A DNA stretch of 64,000 nucleotides from Lacipirellula parvula (GCF_009177095.1 NZ_AP021861.1:4756501-4820500); one strand, 5' to 3'; positions 10,378 through 19,160 are shown, counted from the stretch's first letter. Translations and numbers: made by a program. The notes: generated from the sequence alone by a model not told the origin.

Positions 10378-10845
10378 CTAGCGCGATTGCTGATGCTCAG
10401 CCAGCGCTTGACGCAATTGCGCGCCTGCTTGCTCCAGCGTCGGGAGGGCGGCGTGCACCGCTGCCCACTCTTTCCGTCGCGACGCCTCTTCAATCGTAAA
10501 GGCCGCATCGACCGCCAGCAGGCCGTCGAAGTTCGCCGCCAGCCCCTTCAAACTGTGCGCGACTCGCTCGGAGGCCGCTGCATCTTGCTTCTCGACGGCG
10601 CCGCGCAGCCGCGTCTCCAGCTCAACGCTATCTTCTAGATAGACCGTGATCAGCATCCCGAGCAAATCGCCGTCGCCATCGAGGCGTTCCAACGCCGCCC
10701 TTAGGTTGCAAACACGATTGGCCGCCGCCTCGCCTTGGGAATTCCCCGCCGCTTTGCCGCCCGCAGCGGCCCCTGATGATTCCGATTGCATCGATTGCTC
10801 TGTTCCGGAGGAGCGTGGTGGCGTCGCGTTCCCATTGTGGAGCAT
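10378..10845 (-). CDS. Orphan histidine phosphotransfer (Hpt) protein
   Basis: A 155-residue protein with a low-complexity Ala/Gly/Ser N-terminus (~1-40) and a four-helix Hpt domain (~45-150). The phosphorylatable His is His97 in AHSLKGLAANFDG, the family signature. It would relay phosphate between receiver domains of a multistep phosphorelay in the cytoplasm. No kinase or receiver is encoded nearby, so its partners are elsewhere in the genome. Start choice is uncertain: ATG 10845 gives the full frame, while an internal ATG at 10791 would remove part of the disordered N-terminus. No strong ribosome binding site precedes either. Confidence 0.8.
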   Translation of the reverse strand: MLHNGNATPPRSSGTEQSMQSESSGAAAGGKAAGNSQGEAAANRVCNLRAALERLDGDGDLLGMLITVYLEDSVELETRLRGAVEKQDAAASERVAHSLKGLAANFDGLLAVDAAFTIEEASRRKEWAAVHAALPTLEQAGAQLRQALAEHQQSR

Positions 10846-11024
10846 CCTGCCGCACGACGCAATTCGCCCACGCGATTCAGCGTTCCCGTGCCGTCATATC
10901 GAATCGATCGCGGCAAATGCAGGCGTTTTCCTACATGGAGACAGCGACTTTGCAAAGCGCCCAAAGCATCGTAGAATCGTGAGTCTCGCCGCGGACCAGC
11001 TGCGGCGAGTGAGTCGTTCGCGAC

Positions 11025-11097
11025 GGGGCCATAGCTCAATTGGGAGAGCGCTGCTTTTGCAAGGCAGAGGTTAGGGGTTCGATCCCCCTTGGCTCCA
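11025..11097 (+). tRNA. tRNA-Ala (anticodon TGC)
   Basis: A 73-nt cloverleaf. Acceptor GGGGCCA pairs with TGGCTCC (one G-T). The D arm is GCTCAATTGGGAGAGC. The anticodon arm CTGCT-TTTGCAA-GGCAG gives TGC. The T arm is AGGGG-TTCGATC-CCCCT, with discriminator A at 11097. CCA is not encoded. No phage or integrase gene or repeated attachment core is visible next to it. Confidence 0.95.
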
Positions 11098-11174
11098 CTT
11101 CTTCTCGTTCGCATGGAATCGACGGTTGCAGCCGTCGCTTCCAAGCTGATTCATCAGGTAACGGCGTCAGTCAG

Positions 11175-11384
11175 ATGAATCCCTCCACTTGCGACAAATG
11201 CGGCGGCAGCGATCTACACGAGGGAACGGTTGACGCGTTCCAGCCGATTGTCTTTCGCCCAACCGGCCCCAACGAATACCTGCCGAAATCCGTGACGGTC
11301 CTGGCCCGGCTCTGCGCCACCTGCGGGGTCATTACGCTATCGGCGGACGCCGCCTCGCTCAAGGCGTTTCATTTGAAGCCGTAA
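11175..11384 (+). CDS. Small zinc-ribbon protein
   Basis: A 69-residue protein, MNPSTCDKCGGSDLHEG at the start, with two CxxC knuckles (CDKC at 6-9 and CATC near residue 49) that would bind one zinc. Between them is a beta-rich stretch containing FRPTGPNEYLPKSV. Such proteins are common in planctomycetes and usually annotated hypothetical; nucleic acid binding or a protein-assembly role is possible. ATG 11175 is chosen because the longer frame from 11040 would run out of the tRNA gene. It is 77 bp downstream of the tRNA and on the same strand. Confidence 0.65.
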   Translation: MNPSTCDKCGGSDLHEGTVDAFQPIVFRPTGPNEYLPKSVTVLARLCATCGVITLSADAASLKAFHLKP

Positions 11385-11463
11385 TTCGGACGGCACGGCA
11401 TTCGCTCCTAGCGTTGGCAGTCCATTCAACGCCTGCCAACAATTCTTGAATTGGAGCGATGCG

Positions 11464-11934
11464 ATGAGTCTTCTTGCTGATTTCGTGGCGCGTACCCTGC
11501 AAACTGCAGCCCCGGCTACTGCTGCGACGACGGCCGCGGTGGCCGCCTGCGGCGCGCTGGAAAACGATAGCAGCGCCGCCCCCGTCAACGCGGTGAGCCA
11601 CATCGCCTGGGGCGACGAAGCGGCGGAGCACGACGAACTATCTGCGAAGTATACGCTTACCGGCGCTGCCTTGAACGCCGCGGCGATCACGTCGTGGGCG
11701 GCTGTTTACGAACTTGGCTTCGGCCGAGCCGCCCGGAACGGGAATGTTTCGCGAGCGCTTCTCGGCGGCGTCGCCACGGCCGCAGCGGCTTACGTGGTTG
11801 ACTACCACGTCGTGCCGCGACGGCTCACGCCAGGCTTTGAGAAGCGACTCTCGTCGCCGTCGATGTTCGCGGCGTATGCGGCGCTCGCCGCCAGTTTGCC
11901 GCTGGCATCGCTGATGCGTTCCAAGCAACGCTAA
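11464..11934 (+). CDS. Uncharacterised small membrane protein
   Basis: A 156-residue protein with about four weakly hydrophobic Ala-rich segments (near residues 10-32, 65-85, 92-112 and 132-150). A conserved-looking stretch, VNAVSHIAWGDEAAEHDELSAKYTLTG, recalls a family of uncharacterised bacterial membrane proteins with APINAxSH. It probably sits in the cytoplasmic membrane. ATG 11464 is preferred over 11446 because GGAG lies 7-8 nt before it. No function can be assigned. It is 79 bp after the zinc-ribbon gene. Confidence 0.6.
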   Translation: MSLLADFVARTLQTAAPATAATTAAVAACGALENDSSAAPVNAVSHIAWGDEAAEHDELSAKYTLTGAALNAAAITSWAAVYELGFGRAARNGNVSRALLGGVATAAAAYVVDYHVVPRRLTPGFEKRLSSPSMFAAYAALAASLPLASLMRSKQR

Positions 11935-11972
11935 ATAAGCGCCGCTCGCTTCGCTAGCAGGCTGCAGCGACG

Positions 11973-13262
11973 CTACTTGTGATAATGGTTCGCTGCCGGC
12001 AGGTTTGCCTCGCCACGGCGACGCCAGGCCTTCCGTAGCGGAACGAACGTTAACGCCACCGCGGCGCCCAGCCCAAGCATACGCCGATCGCGGTGGTCGT
12101 TAGAATCCGCATGAACATCCGCCGACGCGAGGGAGCCTTCGGTTCCCCATTCCGCGAAGGCAGCGTCGTACTTAGCGGCGTCGCTCTGAGAAGTCCCGTT
12201 CAACATTGGCGCGACGGCCACGTCGTCGCCGTTCAGGCTTGAGAGTTCGATTGCCTCCAAAAAGTCGACGACTTCCGGCGGCAGGCCCGCCTCTTCGGCA
12301 ACCGCCGCTTCTTCAGCGGCGGCTGGCGTCGCTGGTGCGTGAGCGGCTTCAGCCGTCTGCTGCTCCCGCTTGTTGAACGACGCCGGCGATAGCGTTGTCA
12401 GGGAAGCCAACTCGATTTCAGCACGATCGTCCGCAGGGACGTCGCCTTCGGGCTGATCCGCAAAATGCAGCCTCGTACTCGCGGCGTCCGCTACTTCGTA
12501 GACCACGGCCCGGCCGCGCAGACCTTCGCTGCGAATCGCCTCGTCGCTGCGCGCTTCGCCACGGCCGCTAAGCTCTTCGAGGCGAGACTTCGCCCGCGCA
12601 ATGCCCTCTGTTCCGTGCCCGTTCGAGAGCGTAAGACCCGTCGGCGCCACGAACGGCGTCAGCGCGATTTGCCCTCCCTCGTTGCTGCCATGACTCGGCT
12701 GCTCCGACGGCATTGGCGTCGGGATTACGGAGAGGTCGCTGTTGATAGACGGCGACGACTGCTCCGGCGATTGCAGCGTCAGATTGTAATCGCCGTCAGC
12801 CGTCAAGCCGGGGACGTCGAACCCCTTATTGTTCGATAGCGATGATTCGCCGAACGAGGTTAGGGTTCCGTCGTTGAACTCCCTCGTCACGAAAATATCT
12901 TCGAGGCGGCCTCTGACCACGCTGACCAGCGCTTCGCCGCTAATCGAGAGCGTGCCGTTTGTACTGAGAATGAACGTCTGATCGCGGAGATCTTTGAAAT
13001 CTTCCACGTTGAACGTGCCGATGGCGCTTTCGCTCGCGGCGACAGTGCTGAAATCGAAGGAAAGAGAGATCAGCCCGCCATCAGTCGCCGCGAACTGCTC
13101 ACTCCCGTCGAACTCAGTCTTCAAATCGCCGACGTTCGTCGACAGCGCGATCCGCGATTCGCAGCGCTCAAACCGCAACCGACGGCGCGATAATGCTGCG
13201 CTCCGCGCGTTGGCGGCGCGAGCAGTCGAGACGGAGCGAATCCATTGGAAAAGGCGACCCAT
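11973..13262 (-). CDS. LEPR-XLL-like surface protein with C-terminal membrane anchor
   Basis: A 429-residue protein whose N-terminus (RRRLRFERCESRIALS, residues 26-41) resembles the planctomycete LEPR-XLL motif (FExLExRxLLS), with Cys-Glu-Ser replacing the usual Leu-Glu-Pro. Then comes a beta-rich region with repeated Asp/Thr/Ser (~50-180), a Pro/Ser-rich linker, an acidic Ala/Glu-rich region (~300-360) and a C-terminal hydrophobic segment plus basic cluster (MLGLGAAVALTFVPLRKAWRRR). That end resembles a cell-surface sorting tail without PEP. It begins 54 bp after the kinase stop, so it is likely the third gene of the sigma-kinase operon and may be its target. Function unknown. Confidence 0.7.
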   Translation of the reverse strand: MGRLFQWIRSVSTARAANARSAALSRRRLRFERCESRIALSTNVGDLKTEFDGSEQFAATDGGLISLSFDFSTVAASESAIGTFNVEDFKDLRDQTFILSTNGTLSISGEALVSVVRGRLEDIFVTREFNDGTLTSFGESSLSNNKGFDVPGLTADGDYNLTLQSPEQSSPSINSDLSVIPTPMPSEQPSHGSNEGGQIALTPFVAPTGLTLSNGHGTEGIARAKSRLEELSGRGEARSDEAIRSEGLRGRAVVYEVADAASTRLHFADQPEGDVPADDRAEIELASLTTLSPASFNKREQQTAEAAHAPATPAAAEEAAVAEEAGLPPEVVDFLEAIELSSLNGDDVAVAPMLNGTSQSDAAKYDAAFAEWGTEGSLASADVHADSNDHRDRRMLGLGAAVALTFVPLRKAWRRRGEANLPAANHYHK

Positions 13263-13316
13263 ATCGTATGGTCCGAAGCTGGTGGCAGCGGCGACATCCT
13301 GTCTGGCGGCGAATCG

Positions 13317-16280
13317 CTACGGCGATCCGTCGAGCGGCTGGCGAGGAGTTTCTAATTTAACCCAAATCGGGTGATCGTGCAAAAAAGCGAACGCGGCCTC
13401 ATTTTTCAACGCGGCTAGATCGTTCCCTTGTTCCGCCGCTTGGCGGAGAGTTTCAACGGTGGCCGTTTCCACAGCTGCGAGCGACTCTGGTTCGTCCGGC
13501 GTTCTCTCGCCACCGGCGTCCATTTCGCGCAGGAGCGTAGCTGTCTCTGCTAGCTCGCTCGCAACTTTGCCCAGATGTTCGCCATCCTTCGGCCATAGCT
13601 GCCGGCGCCGTAGCGTCACGTCGGCCGCATCCTGTAAGCGTCCGGCTGCGCGGAGCGCTCGGGCGTAATTGAAAAAGTGCTTGCTGAGGAATTCGCGATA
13701 CTCGGCGATTTGCGGAGCGGCGTCGAACGCGATTTGCTGATGCTTGATCGACGTCTGGTACACGGGAAGCGATTCCTCCGCGCGGCCCGACGATTCGATC
13801 GCCATCGCGCGGTTGTTCAACACCGCCCCTGCCAGGCTGCGGAAGGTGAGCTCGCGCGGATAGTCTTGCGCGAGCTGCAGCGCGATTTCTTCCGATGCGG
13901 CGAACGATTCGATGGCGCCCGAAAAGTCTTGCAGTTCCTGCTGAGCTTGGCCGAGGTTGTTCAAGAACACCGCCAAGTCGCGGCGGTAGAGCACGACGGC
14001 GCCCGACTTCCGCGCCAGCTGCCGCTGTAAATCGATCGCTTTACGGTACGAGACGCACGCTTGTTCCCAATCTTTGCGGTGACCGAGGATGGCGCCGAGA
14101 TTGTTTTGGCACAGCGCGAGGTCGCTGCGGAACGCATCGCGCGAATCGTTCTCGGCGACAAGCTTGTCGAGCAATGCGATCGCGTTCCGGCACGATGCTT
14201 CGGAGTGGCTCCAGTCATCGCCGCGCTCGACGAAGCTGAGGTTGTTGAAGCCAATCGCCAGATCGTGCCGCAAATCGACGTCGTTTGGTTTTGCCTCAAG
14301 CAATTGTCCCAGCAAGCGGATCGTCGCACTGAGCGATTTGCGAGCGGCCGGCTTCTCGCCCAATTGCCCCTGCAGCAGGCCCAGGTTGCTGTAGGTTTCG
14401 GCTAGCGCTTGCTCAGGTGCGTCGGCGCCCGGCTCGCGGTCGGCGATCGCTTGCTGCAAGGCGACCGCCTTCGCGTAGGAATCTAGAGCTTCTTGCGATT
14501 CGCCGATCGCCGCCAGCAATAGGCCGAGGCTGTTGTAAGTATTTGCCTGTCGGGCGCGCAGCGACTCATCCTCGGGCGCCGCGGCGATGAGTTGATCGAA
14601 CAGCGCGAGCGACTGCCGGCAGAATTGGAGTGCATCGTCGCGTTCGCCGAGGGCCTCGGCAATGACGGCGGCCTTGTTGTAGGCGCCTGCCATATCTGAG
14701 GCGAGCAGCGCGTCACCGTTCGCCCGCGCAATGAACTGACGGTAGTACTCGAGCGTGTCATTGAGCAGATCGCGCCGCAATGGTTCGCCGCCAGGAAGAC
14801 GCGCCAGATCGTTCGCGACCGTGCCGAAGCGATCGACCACTTGTCGGGCTTGCTGGTAGTGCTCTTCCGCTCGTTGGCGGTTCGCTTCCGAAGCGGCAAG
14901 CGCTTCCTTGGTACGACGCTCGCCCTGTGCGATCATCAGCGCCGAGGTGGCGGAGACGCAGGTGAGCACTACAAGGAACGTGGCGGCCAAGGCTACCGAC
15001 CTGCGGTGCCGCAACGCCCACTTGGCGGCACGGTCGGTGAGAGTCGGCCGGCGGGCTTCGGTCGGTTCGCCGTTGAGGAAGCGACGCAAATCATCCGCCA
15101 GGGACTTCGCCGTGGGATACCGTTCGTCACGCGACTTCGCGAGGGCTCGCAGCGCGATTGTTTCCAAGTCGTACGGCACTGCTGGATTCAAACTGCGCGG
15201 CGAAACGGGTTCCACCGATTCAATCTGCTGCAAAATCTCCTGGCGGCCGCTGCCGACATGCGCGGGACGAAGCGTCAGCAGTTCGTACAGCGTCGCGCCG
15301 AGCGCGTAGACGTCGGTACGGCAATCGACGAAGGCCGAGTTGCCTGCCGCCTGCTCGGGGCTCATATAGCGGATCGTGCCGACGATGTCGCCGGAAATCG
15401 TTACGCCTGAATCGGATTGAATGCGAGCGAGCCCGAAGTCGGTGATCCAGAGCTTACCGTTGCGGTCGAGCAGCAAGTTCGACGGCTTCACGTCGCGATG
15501 GATGACGCCCAACTGGTGCGCGTGATCGAGCGCATCAGCCGCCTGCAGCATCAGTCGGGCGACGCTATGGCAGTAAGTGCGACTATGCGTCGACACTCGC
15601 GTGGAGAACGCCGAGTCGATCGCCGTCTCTCGTTCACGTTCCGCGGCCTTCATCACCGCGGCGGCGTGCGAGTGAGAGATCGTCGGATCGCTGGGAGTTG
15701 CGTAACCACGCAGGTCGTCGATGGCGTGCTCCAGCGACTGCCCAGCGATGAACTGCATCGCAAAGTAATGGACGCCCCGCTCTTGGCCGACGGCGTGAAC
15801 CGGCACGATGTTCGGATGATGGAGCTGCGCGGCCGCTTGCGCTTCGGTGCGGAAGCGCGCGATCTGCCGCTCGTCGAGCATCGCCGCGAATGGCAGCACC
15901 TTCAGCGCGACCTGACGATTAAGCGAGAGCTGCCGTGCTTCGTAAACGACGCCCATGCCGCCGCGGCCGACTTCGCGAATGATTTCGTAGTCGCCCAGCC
16001 GCTTGGGCCGTTGCCCGCCCGTCATCACCTCGTCGGGCCGCGTCGCTGCAGCGGGACGGAGGTTCGTCGTCATCTGGTGGAGAACTTGCAAGCTATCGGC
16101 GTACGACCGCAGCTCATCCGCAAGGTCTGGATATTCCGCCGCGAGCCGCTCGACGTCGGGCGGAAGCCCTGTCGATTCAAGCTCGCTCATGTATTGATCG
16201 AGGATCGTCGCCAGTCGTTCACTGTGCGCCTCGATCTGGGGGGAGACGATCGTTTCGTCTTCGTTGCCGCCGGCGGTCAT
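13317..16280 (-). CDS. Membrane-bound Ser/Thr protein kinase with TPR repeats
   Basis: A 987-residue Hanks-type kinase. Residues 1-90 form the helical N-terminal region common to planctomycete kinases. The kinase domain (~97-402) has the glycine loop GRGGMG (105-110), ATP-binding Lys127 (VALKVL), HRDVKPSN (catalytic Asp263), DFG (281-283) and SPEQ. An insertion of about 45 residues (~191-236) separates the hinge from the alphaE helix. A transmembrane helix (428-450) precedes roughly eleven TPR-like units, which would be extracytoplasmic. All catalytic residues are present. Its ATG overlaps the sigma factor's TGA as ATGA, so the pair is translationally coupled. The kinase probably phosphorylates the sigma factor or a partner, as in other planctomycete ECF-kinase pairs. 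Confidence 0.93.
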   Translation of the reverse strand: MTAGGNEDETIVSPQIEAHSERLATILDQYMSELESTGLPPDVERLAAEYPDLADELRSYADSLQVLHQMTTNLRPAAATRPDEVMTGGQRPKRLGDYEIIREVGRGGMGVVYEARQLSLNRQVALKVLPFAAMLDERQIARFRTEAQAAAQLHHPNIVPVHAVGQERGVHYFAMQFIAGQSLEHAIDDLRGYATPSDPTISHSHAAAVMKAAERERETAIDSAFSTRVSTHSRTYCHSVARLMLQAADALDHAHQLGVIHRDVKPSNLLLDRNGKLWITDFGLARIQSDSGVTISGDIVGTIRYMSPEQAAGNSAFVDCRTDVYALGATLYELLTLRPAHVGSGRQEILQQIESVEPVSPRSLNPAVPYDLETIALRALAKSRDERYPTAKSLADDLRRFLNGEPTEARRPTLTDRAAKWALRHRRSVALAATFLVVLTCVSATSALMIAQGERRTKEALAASEANRQRAEEHYQQARQVVDRFGTVANDLARLPGGEPLRRDLLNDTLEYYRQFIARANGDALLASDMAGAYNKAAVIAEALGERDDALQFCRQSLALFDQLIAAAPEDESLRARQANTYNSLGLLLAAIGESQEALDSYAKAVALQQAIADREPGADAPEQALAETYSNLGLLQGQLGEKPAARKSLSATIRLLGQLLEAKPNDVDLRHDLAIGFNNLSFVERGDDWSHSEASCRNAIALLDKLVAENDSRDAFRSDLALCQNNLGAILGHRKDWEQACVSYRKAIDLQRQLARKSGAVVLYRRDLAVFLNNLGQAQQELQDFSGAIESFAASEEIALQLAQDYPRELTFRSLAGAVLNNRAMAIESSGRAEESLPVYQTSIKHQQIAFDAAPQIAEYREFLSKHFFNYARALRAAGRLQDAADVTLRRRQLWPKDGEHLGKVASELAETATLLREMDAGGERTPDEPESLAAVETATVETLRQAAEQGNDLAALKNEAAFAFLHDHPIWVKLETPRQPLDGSP

Positions 16281-16909
16281 ACCACCCCCCGGGCGCCGAG
16301 CCGCTCACGAAGTTGCTTCACGGCCCGCAGCCACAGCATTCGCACCGCGCCAGACGAGCGTTCCATGCGGCGGGCGATCTCTTCGAACGGCAACGCCTCG
16401 ATGTGCCGCAACACGATCACATCACGGTAGTCGGTTGGCAATTCCGCGAGCTGGTCGGCCAACACAAGCTCCACCTCGCGGCGATGGGCGCCGGCGCTTG
16501 GCGAAGATCCTGGATCAGGAATCACCGCTTCCAGCCGCGCGGTCGATTGCTCAAGCGCCGTGGCGAGCCGTTCCAATGACACCTCGCGGCGAACGTCCCG
16601 CTTTTCGGCAAGGACGTGCTGCTCGACGACGCGACAGAGGTTGTTAACGAGAATCTTCCGCAGCCAGGCGATGAATTCCGCCGAGCTCTGCCCGCGGAAC
16701 TGGGGGAAGTCGCGGTGGGCTTCGAAGAATGTTTCCTGCACCACATCGGACGGACTCACCCGCACCCGCAGATTCTTCTCCAGCTGGGCGAGGACGAGGA
16801 GCTTTAGGTAGTTTGTGTAAAGCTGCAGCAATTCGCCCAACGACTCGACGGAACCCGTTTGGGCCGCGGTGAGGAGTTCGTCGGTTCTGGTTCGGCTGTG
16901 ATGGGGCAT
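16277..16909 (-). CDS. ECF-type RNA polymerase sigma factor
   Basis: A 210-residue sigma-70 family protein. Region 2 spans ~30-95 (PSDVVQETFFEAHRDFPQFRG, the -10 binding helix, and FIAWLRKILVNNL). A charged linker follows. Region 4 spans ~145-205, with the HTH LPFEEIARRMERSSGAVRMLWLRAVKQL. It lacks an adjacent classic anti-sigma factor; instead the overlapping downstream gene is a Ser/Thr kinase, an arrangement characteristic of planctomycetes. It directs RNA polymerase to an unknown regulon, possibly including this operon. It is divergent from the GH9 gene across 218 bp. Confidence 0.92.
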   Translation of the reverse strand: MPHHSRTRTDELLTAAQTGSVESLGELLQLYTNYLKLLVLAQLEKNLRVRVSPSDVVQETFFEAHRDFPQFRGQSSAEFIAWLRKILVNNLCRVVEQHVLAEKRDVRREVSLERLATALEQSTARLEAVIPDPGSSPSAGAHRREVELVLADQLAELPTDYRDVIVLRHIEALPFEEIARRMERSSGAVRMLWLRAVKQLRERLGARGVV

Positions 16910-17001
16910 AAATGGGCGCCATTCCTTTCAGTATGGAACTGGCCGCTTGGCTGGCGAATTGTCACCAGCTTTCGAACATTTTTCCTGATTGCCGAGAAAC
17001 T

Positions 17002-17035
17002 GGGCGAATGGAGGGGTAGGGGAAGGGATTCGCCC
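17002..17035. promoter_or_regulatory. Hairpin with G-rich loop between sigma factor and GH9
   Basis: GGGCGAAT (17002-17009) and ATTCGCCC (17028-17035) form a perfect 8-bp stem around an 18-nt loop with three G tracts (GGGG, GGGG, GGG). It lies 92 bp before the GH9 start in the divergent gap. It could be a 5'-UTR structure or binding site; together with the first GGG the loop could form a G-quadruplex. The rest of 16910-17127 shows no gene. Confidence 0.4.
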
Positions 17036-17127
17036 TTATTTTGCCCCGTCGCTCCCGTTCGATTATAAACGCCGTACGACTTTTCGCCCGCGCCCTGAAT
17101 CTGACGCAATTCCCCGGGAAAAGCCCG

Positions 17128-18822
17128 ATGCCTGGTCTCCGCTGGCTCTGTTCGACCTGGTGCCTGCTCGCCGTGCTGGCAGCCGATGCGGCAGCGGATG
17201 ATCAAGCTGCTCCGCCAACGGCCCCCTCGATCCGCCTCAACACCATCGGCTACCTGCCTGGCAAACCGATGGTCGCCACGGTCGCTGCAGTCACCACGGA
17301 CGGGGGCAAGTATCAGATCCGCCGGCTCCGCGACGGGGCGGTCGTGTGGGAGGGCGATCTGTCGGCGCCGCAGCCGAACGCCGACACCGGCGAACAGCTC
17401 GCAACTGCCGACTTCACGAAACTCGCCCCCGCGGCGGGTGAGTACGAAATCGTGCTCGTCGACTCGGGCGAACGCACAAGATTTCACGTTGCAGAGAACC
17501 TTTACCACGAGCCGTTCCGCGTGGCGACGCGGGCGATGTATTTGTGGCGCTGCGGCATGCCGGTCTCCGGCGATCACCAAGGCGCCCACTTCGAGCATGG
17601 CCCCTGCCATCTCGAGGACGCTTACCTCGACCATGTCGGCGGCGGCCATGTACAGCGGGCGAGCGTCGGCGGCTGGCACGACGCCGGCGACTACAACAAG
17701 TACGTCGTCAACGCGGCCGCGACCGTGGGGATGATGTTCCGCGCTTGGGAAGATTTTGGGCCGGCGATTCAACAGATCAAACTCGACATCCCGCCGACGG
17801 ATTCCAAGCTGCCCGAGTTCCTTGCCGAGATCAAATGGGAACTCGATTGGCTGCTAACGATGCAAGCCGACGATGGCTCGGTCTATCACAAGGTAAGCGC
17901 GCTGAACTTCGGCGGCCTGATTGCCTCGGACCGCGACAGCGATCCGCGTTACCTCGCCCCTTGGAGCAGCGCGGCGACCGCCGCGTTCACCGCGACGATG
18001 GCCCAAGCGGCGCGGCTCTACGCACCGTACGACGCGACGTTTGCTGACCGGTGCCGGGCGGCTGCGCTCCGCAGTGCGGAGTTCTTGCGAAAGCACCCCG
18101 AAGACCACGAGGCGGACCAATCGGCATTCAACACCGGCGGCTACCATGCACCAGACGGCGACGACCGCCTGTGGGCCGCGGCGGAAGTGTGGGAGACGAC
18201 CGGCGATGCTGCCGCTTTAGCTGAACTTGAAGAGCGCCTCGCCGCTCATCCGAACTTCGACGTCGACTGGGATTGGCAGCATCTTAAGAATCTCGGACTG
18301 CTGACTTATCTCTTCTCTGAACGCGAAGGGAGAAACCCCGAGCTCCTCGAGCGATTGCACAAAGGCGTCATCGCCGCGGCTGATGAGACGGTCGCGGCGG
18401 CGGCGAGTCATGGGTACGCGCGGCCGTTCACGAAATATTACTGGGGCTGCAACGGCACGGTCGCTCGTCAGGCGACCGGACTCGAGGCCGCCTACCGACT
18501 CTCCGGCAACGAAGCCTATCGCCACGCCATGCTCGACGGGCTCAATCATCTATTCGGCCGCAACTGCTTCGGCCGCTCGTTCGTCACGGGCCTCGGCGGG
18601 CAACCGCCGCTGTTTCCCCATGATCGTCAATCGGCTGGCGACGCCGTGGCGGCGCCGTGGCCTGGCTATCTGGTCGGCGGCCCCAACCCGAAGGCGACCG
18701 ATTGGTCCGACGCCACGGAGGACTATCGAACCAACGAAATCGCCATCAACTGGAACGGGGCGTTGATCTATGCGCTTGCTTCGCAGTTGCTGCCGGTCGA
18801 CCACTCCGCAACATCACGCTAA
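17128..18822 (+). CDS. GH9 endoglucanase-like glycoside hydrolase
   Basis: A 564-residue exported enzyme. The signal peptide is MPGLRWLCSTWCLLAVLAADAA. An N-terminal CelD-type Ig-like domain spans ~33-120 (IRLNTIGYLPGKPMVA), and an (alpha/alpha)6 GH9 domain spans ~125-560. Catalytic features visible: GGWHDAGDYNKYV with Asp185/Asp188 (base) and the C-terminal acid Glu537 in NEIAINWNG. The HDRQS and GGPNP elements of GH9 are also present. Family members cleave beta-1,4-glucans by inversion (cellulose, xyloglucan, mixed-linkage glucan). ATG 17128 is chosen over 17041 because the signal peptide starts there and GGGAAAAG precedes it. No dockerin or PEP-CTERM is present, unlike its GH44 neighbour. 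Confidence 0.9.
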   Translation: MPGLRWLCSTWCLLAVLAADAAADDQAAPPTAPSIRLNTIGYLPGKPMVATVAAVTTDGGKYQIRRLRDGAVVWEGDLSAPQPNADTGEQLATADFTKLAPAAGEYEIVLVDSGERTRFHVAENLYHEPFRVATRAMYLWRCGMPVSGDHQGAHFEHGPCHLEDAYLDHVGGGHVQRASVGGWHDAGDYNKYVVNAAATVGMMFRAWEDFGPAIQQIKLDIPPTDSKLPEFLAEIKWELDWLLTMQADDGSVYHKVSALNFGGLIASDRDSDPRYLAPWSSAATAAFTATMAQAARLYAPYDATFADRCRAAALRSAEFLRKHPEDHEADQSAFNTGGYHAPDGDDRLWAAAEVWETTGDAAALAELEERLAAHPNFDVDWDWQHLKNLGLLTYLFSEREGRNPELLERLHKGVIAAADETVAAAASHGYARPFTKYYWGCNGTVARQATGLEAAYRLSGNEAYRHAMLDGLNHLFGRNCFGRSFVTGLGGQPPLFPHDRQSAGDAVAAPWPGYLVGGPNPKATDWSDATEDYRTNEIAINWNGALIYALASQLLPVDHSATSR

Positions 18823-18854
18823 TTCGCAGTGAGACTTTTGCCATTGCGTGCGGA

Positions 18855-18919
18855 GTCATTCCGAGCGGAGCGAGGAATCTAGCAGCTAAGTGGCGCTCGA
18901 AGATTCTTCGCTCTCCCTG
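18855..18919. repeat. Dispersed palindromic repeat (GTCATTCCGAGCGGAGCGAG type), copy 1
   Basis: GTCATTCCGAGCGGAGCG starts at 18855; GAGCGAGGAATCT (18868-18880) pairs with AGATTCTTCGCTC (18900-18912) with one mismatch. On the opposite strand it reads FLAPLGMT, a familiar spurious peptide of such repeats. A related copy is at 52060-52131. Together with 18981-19125 it fills the gap between GH9 and the LacI gene; no gene is visible there. Confidence 0.75.
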
Positions 18920-18980
18920 CAAAACTTCTCGGCCCTTCTGCCGCCCGTTTGCAAAATCAACGAACGGGCTGGAAATAGAA

Positions 18981-19125
18981 TTGACACCGGTGGCACATTC
19001 GACCAAATTGCCATCGGTGGCAACTCATCTTTTCGGCTTTTCTTCGGGTTTATTCACTGGAATACGCATAACCGGCCCCGCACCTGCGACCGGTGGCATA
19101 TAGTTGGCAAACTGACCTGCCAACT
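18981..19125 (+). promoter_or_regulatory. Operator-like repeats and possible promoter before the LacI gene
   Basis: A perfect -35-like TTGACA is at 18981, with a weak -10 (CAAATT at 19004) 17 bp on. The octamer CGGTGGCA occurs three times (18988, 19015, 19091). The second copy is part of the perfect palindrome TTGCCATCGGTGGCAA (19008-19023). A further inverted repeat, AGTTGGCA-N8-TGCCAACT, lies at 19102-19125. Shared TTGGCA/TGCCAA half-sites suggest LacI-family operators and autoregulation; this is inference. Confidence 0.5.
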
Positions 19126-19160
19126 GAAACCCCAGCGTCTTCCACAGAACCGTGACCAAG

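Noticed and set aside
11025-11097. Integration site of a genomic island at the tRNA
   Set aside because: No integrase, no repeated 3' tRNA segment downstream and ordinary neighbours.
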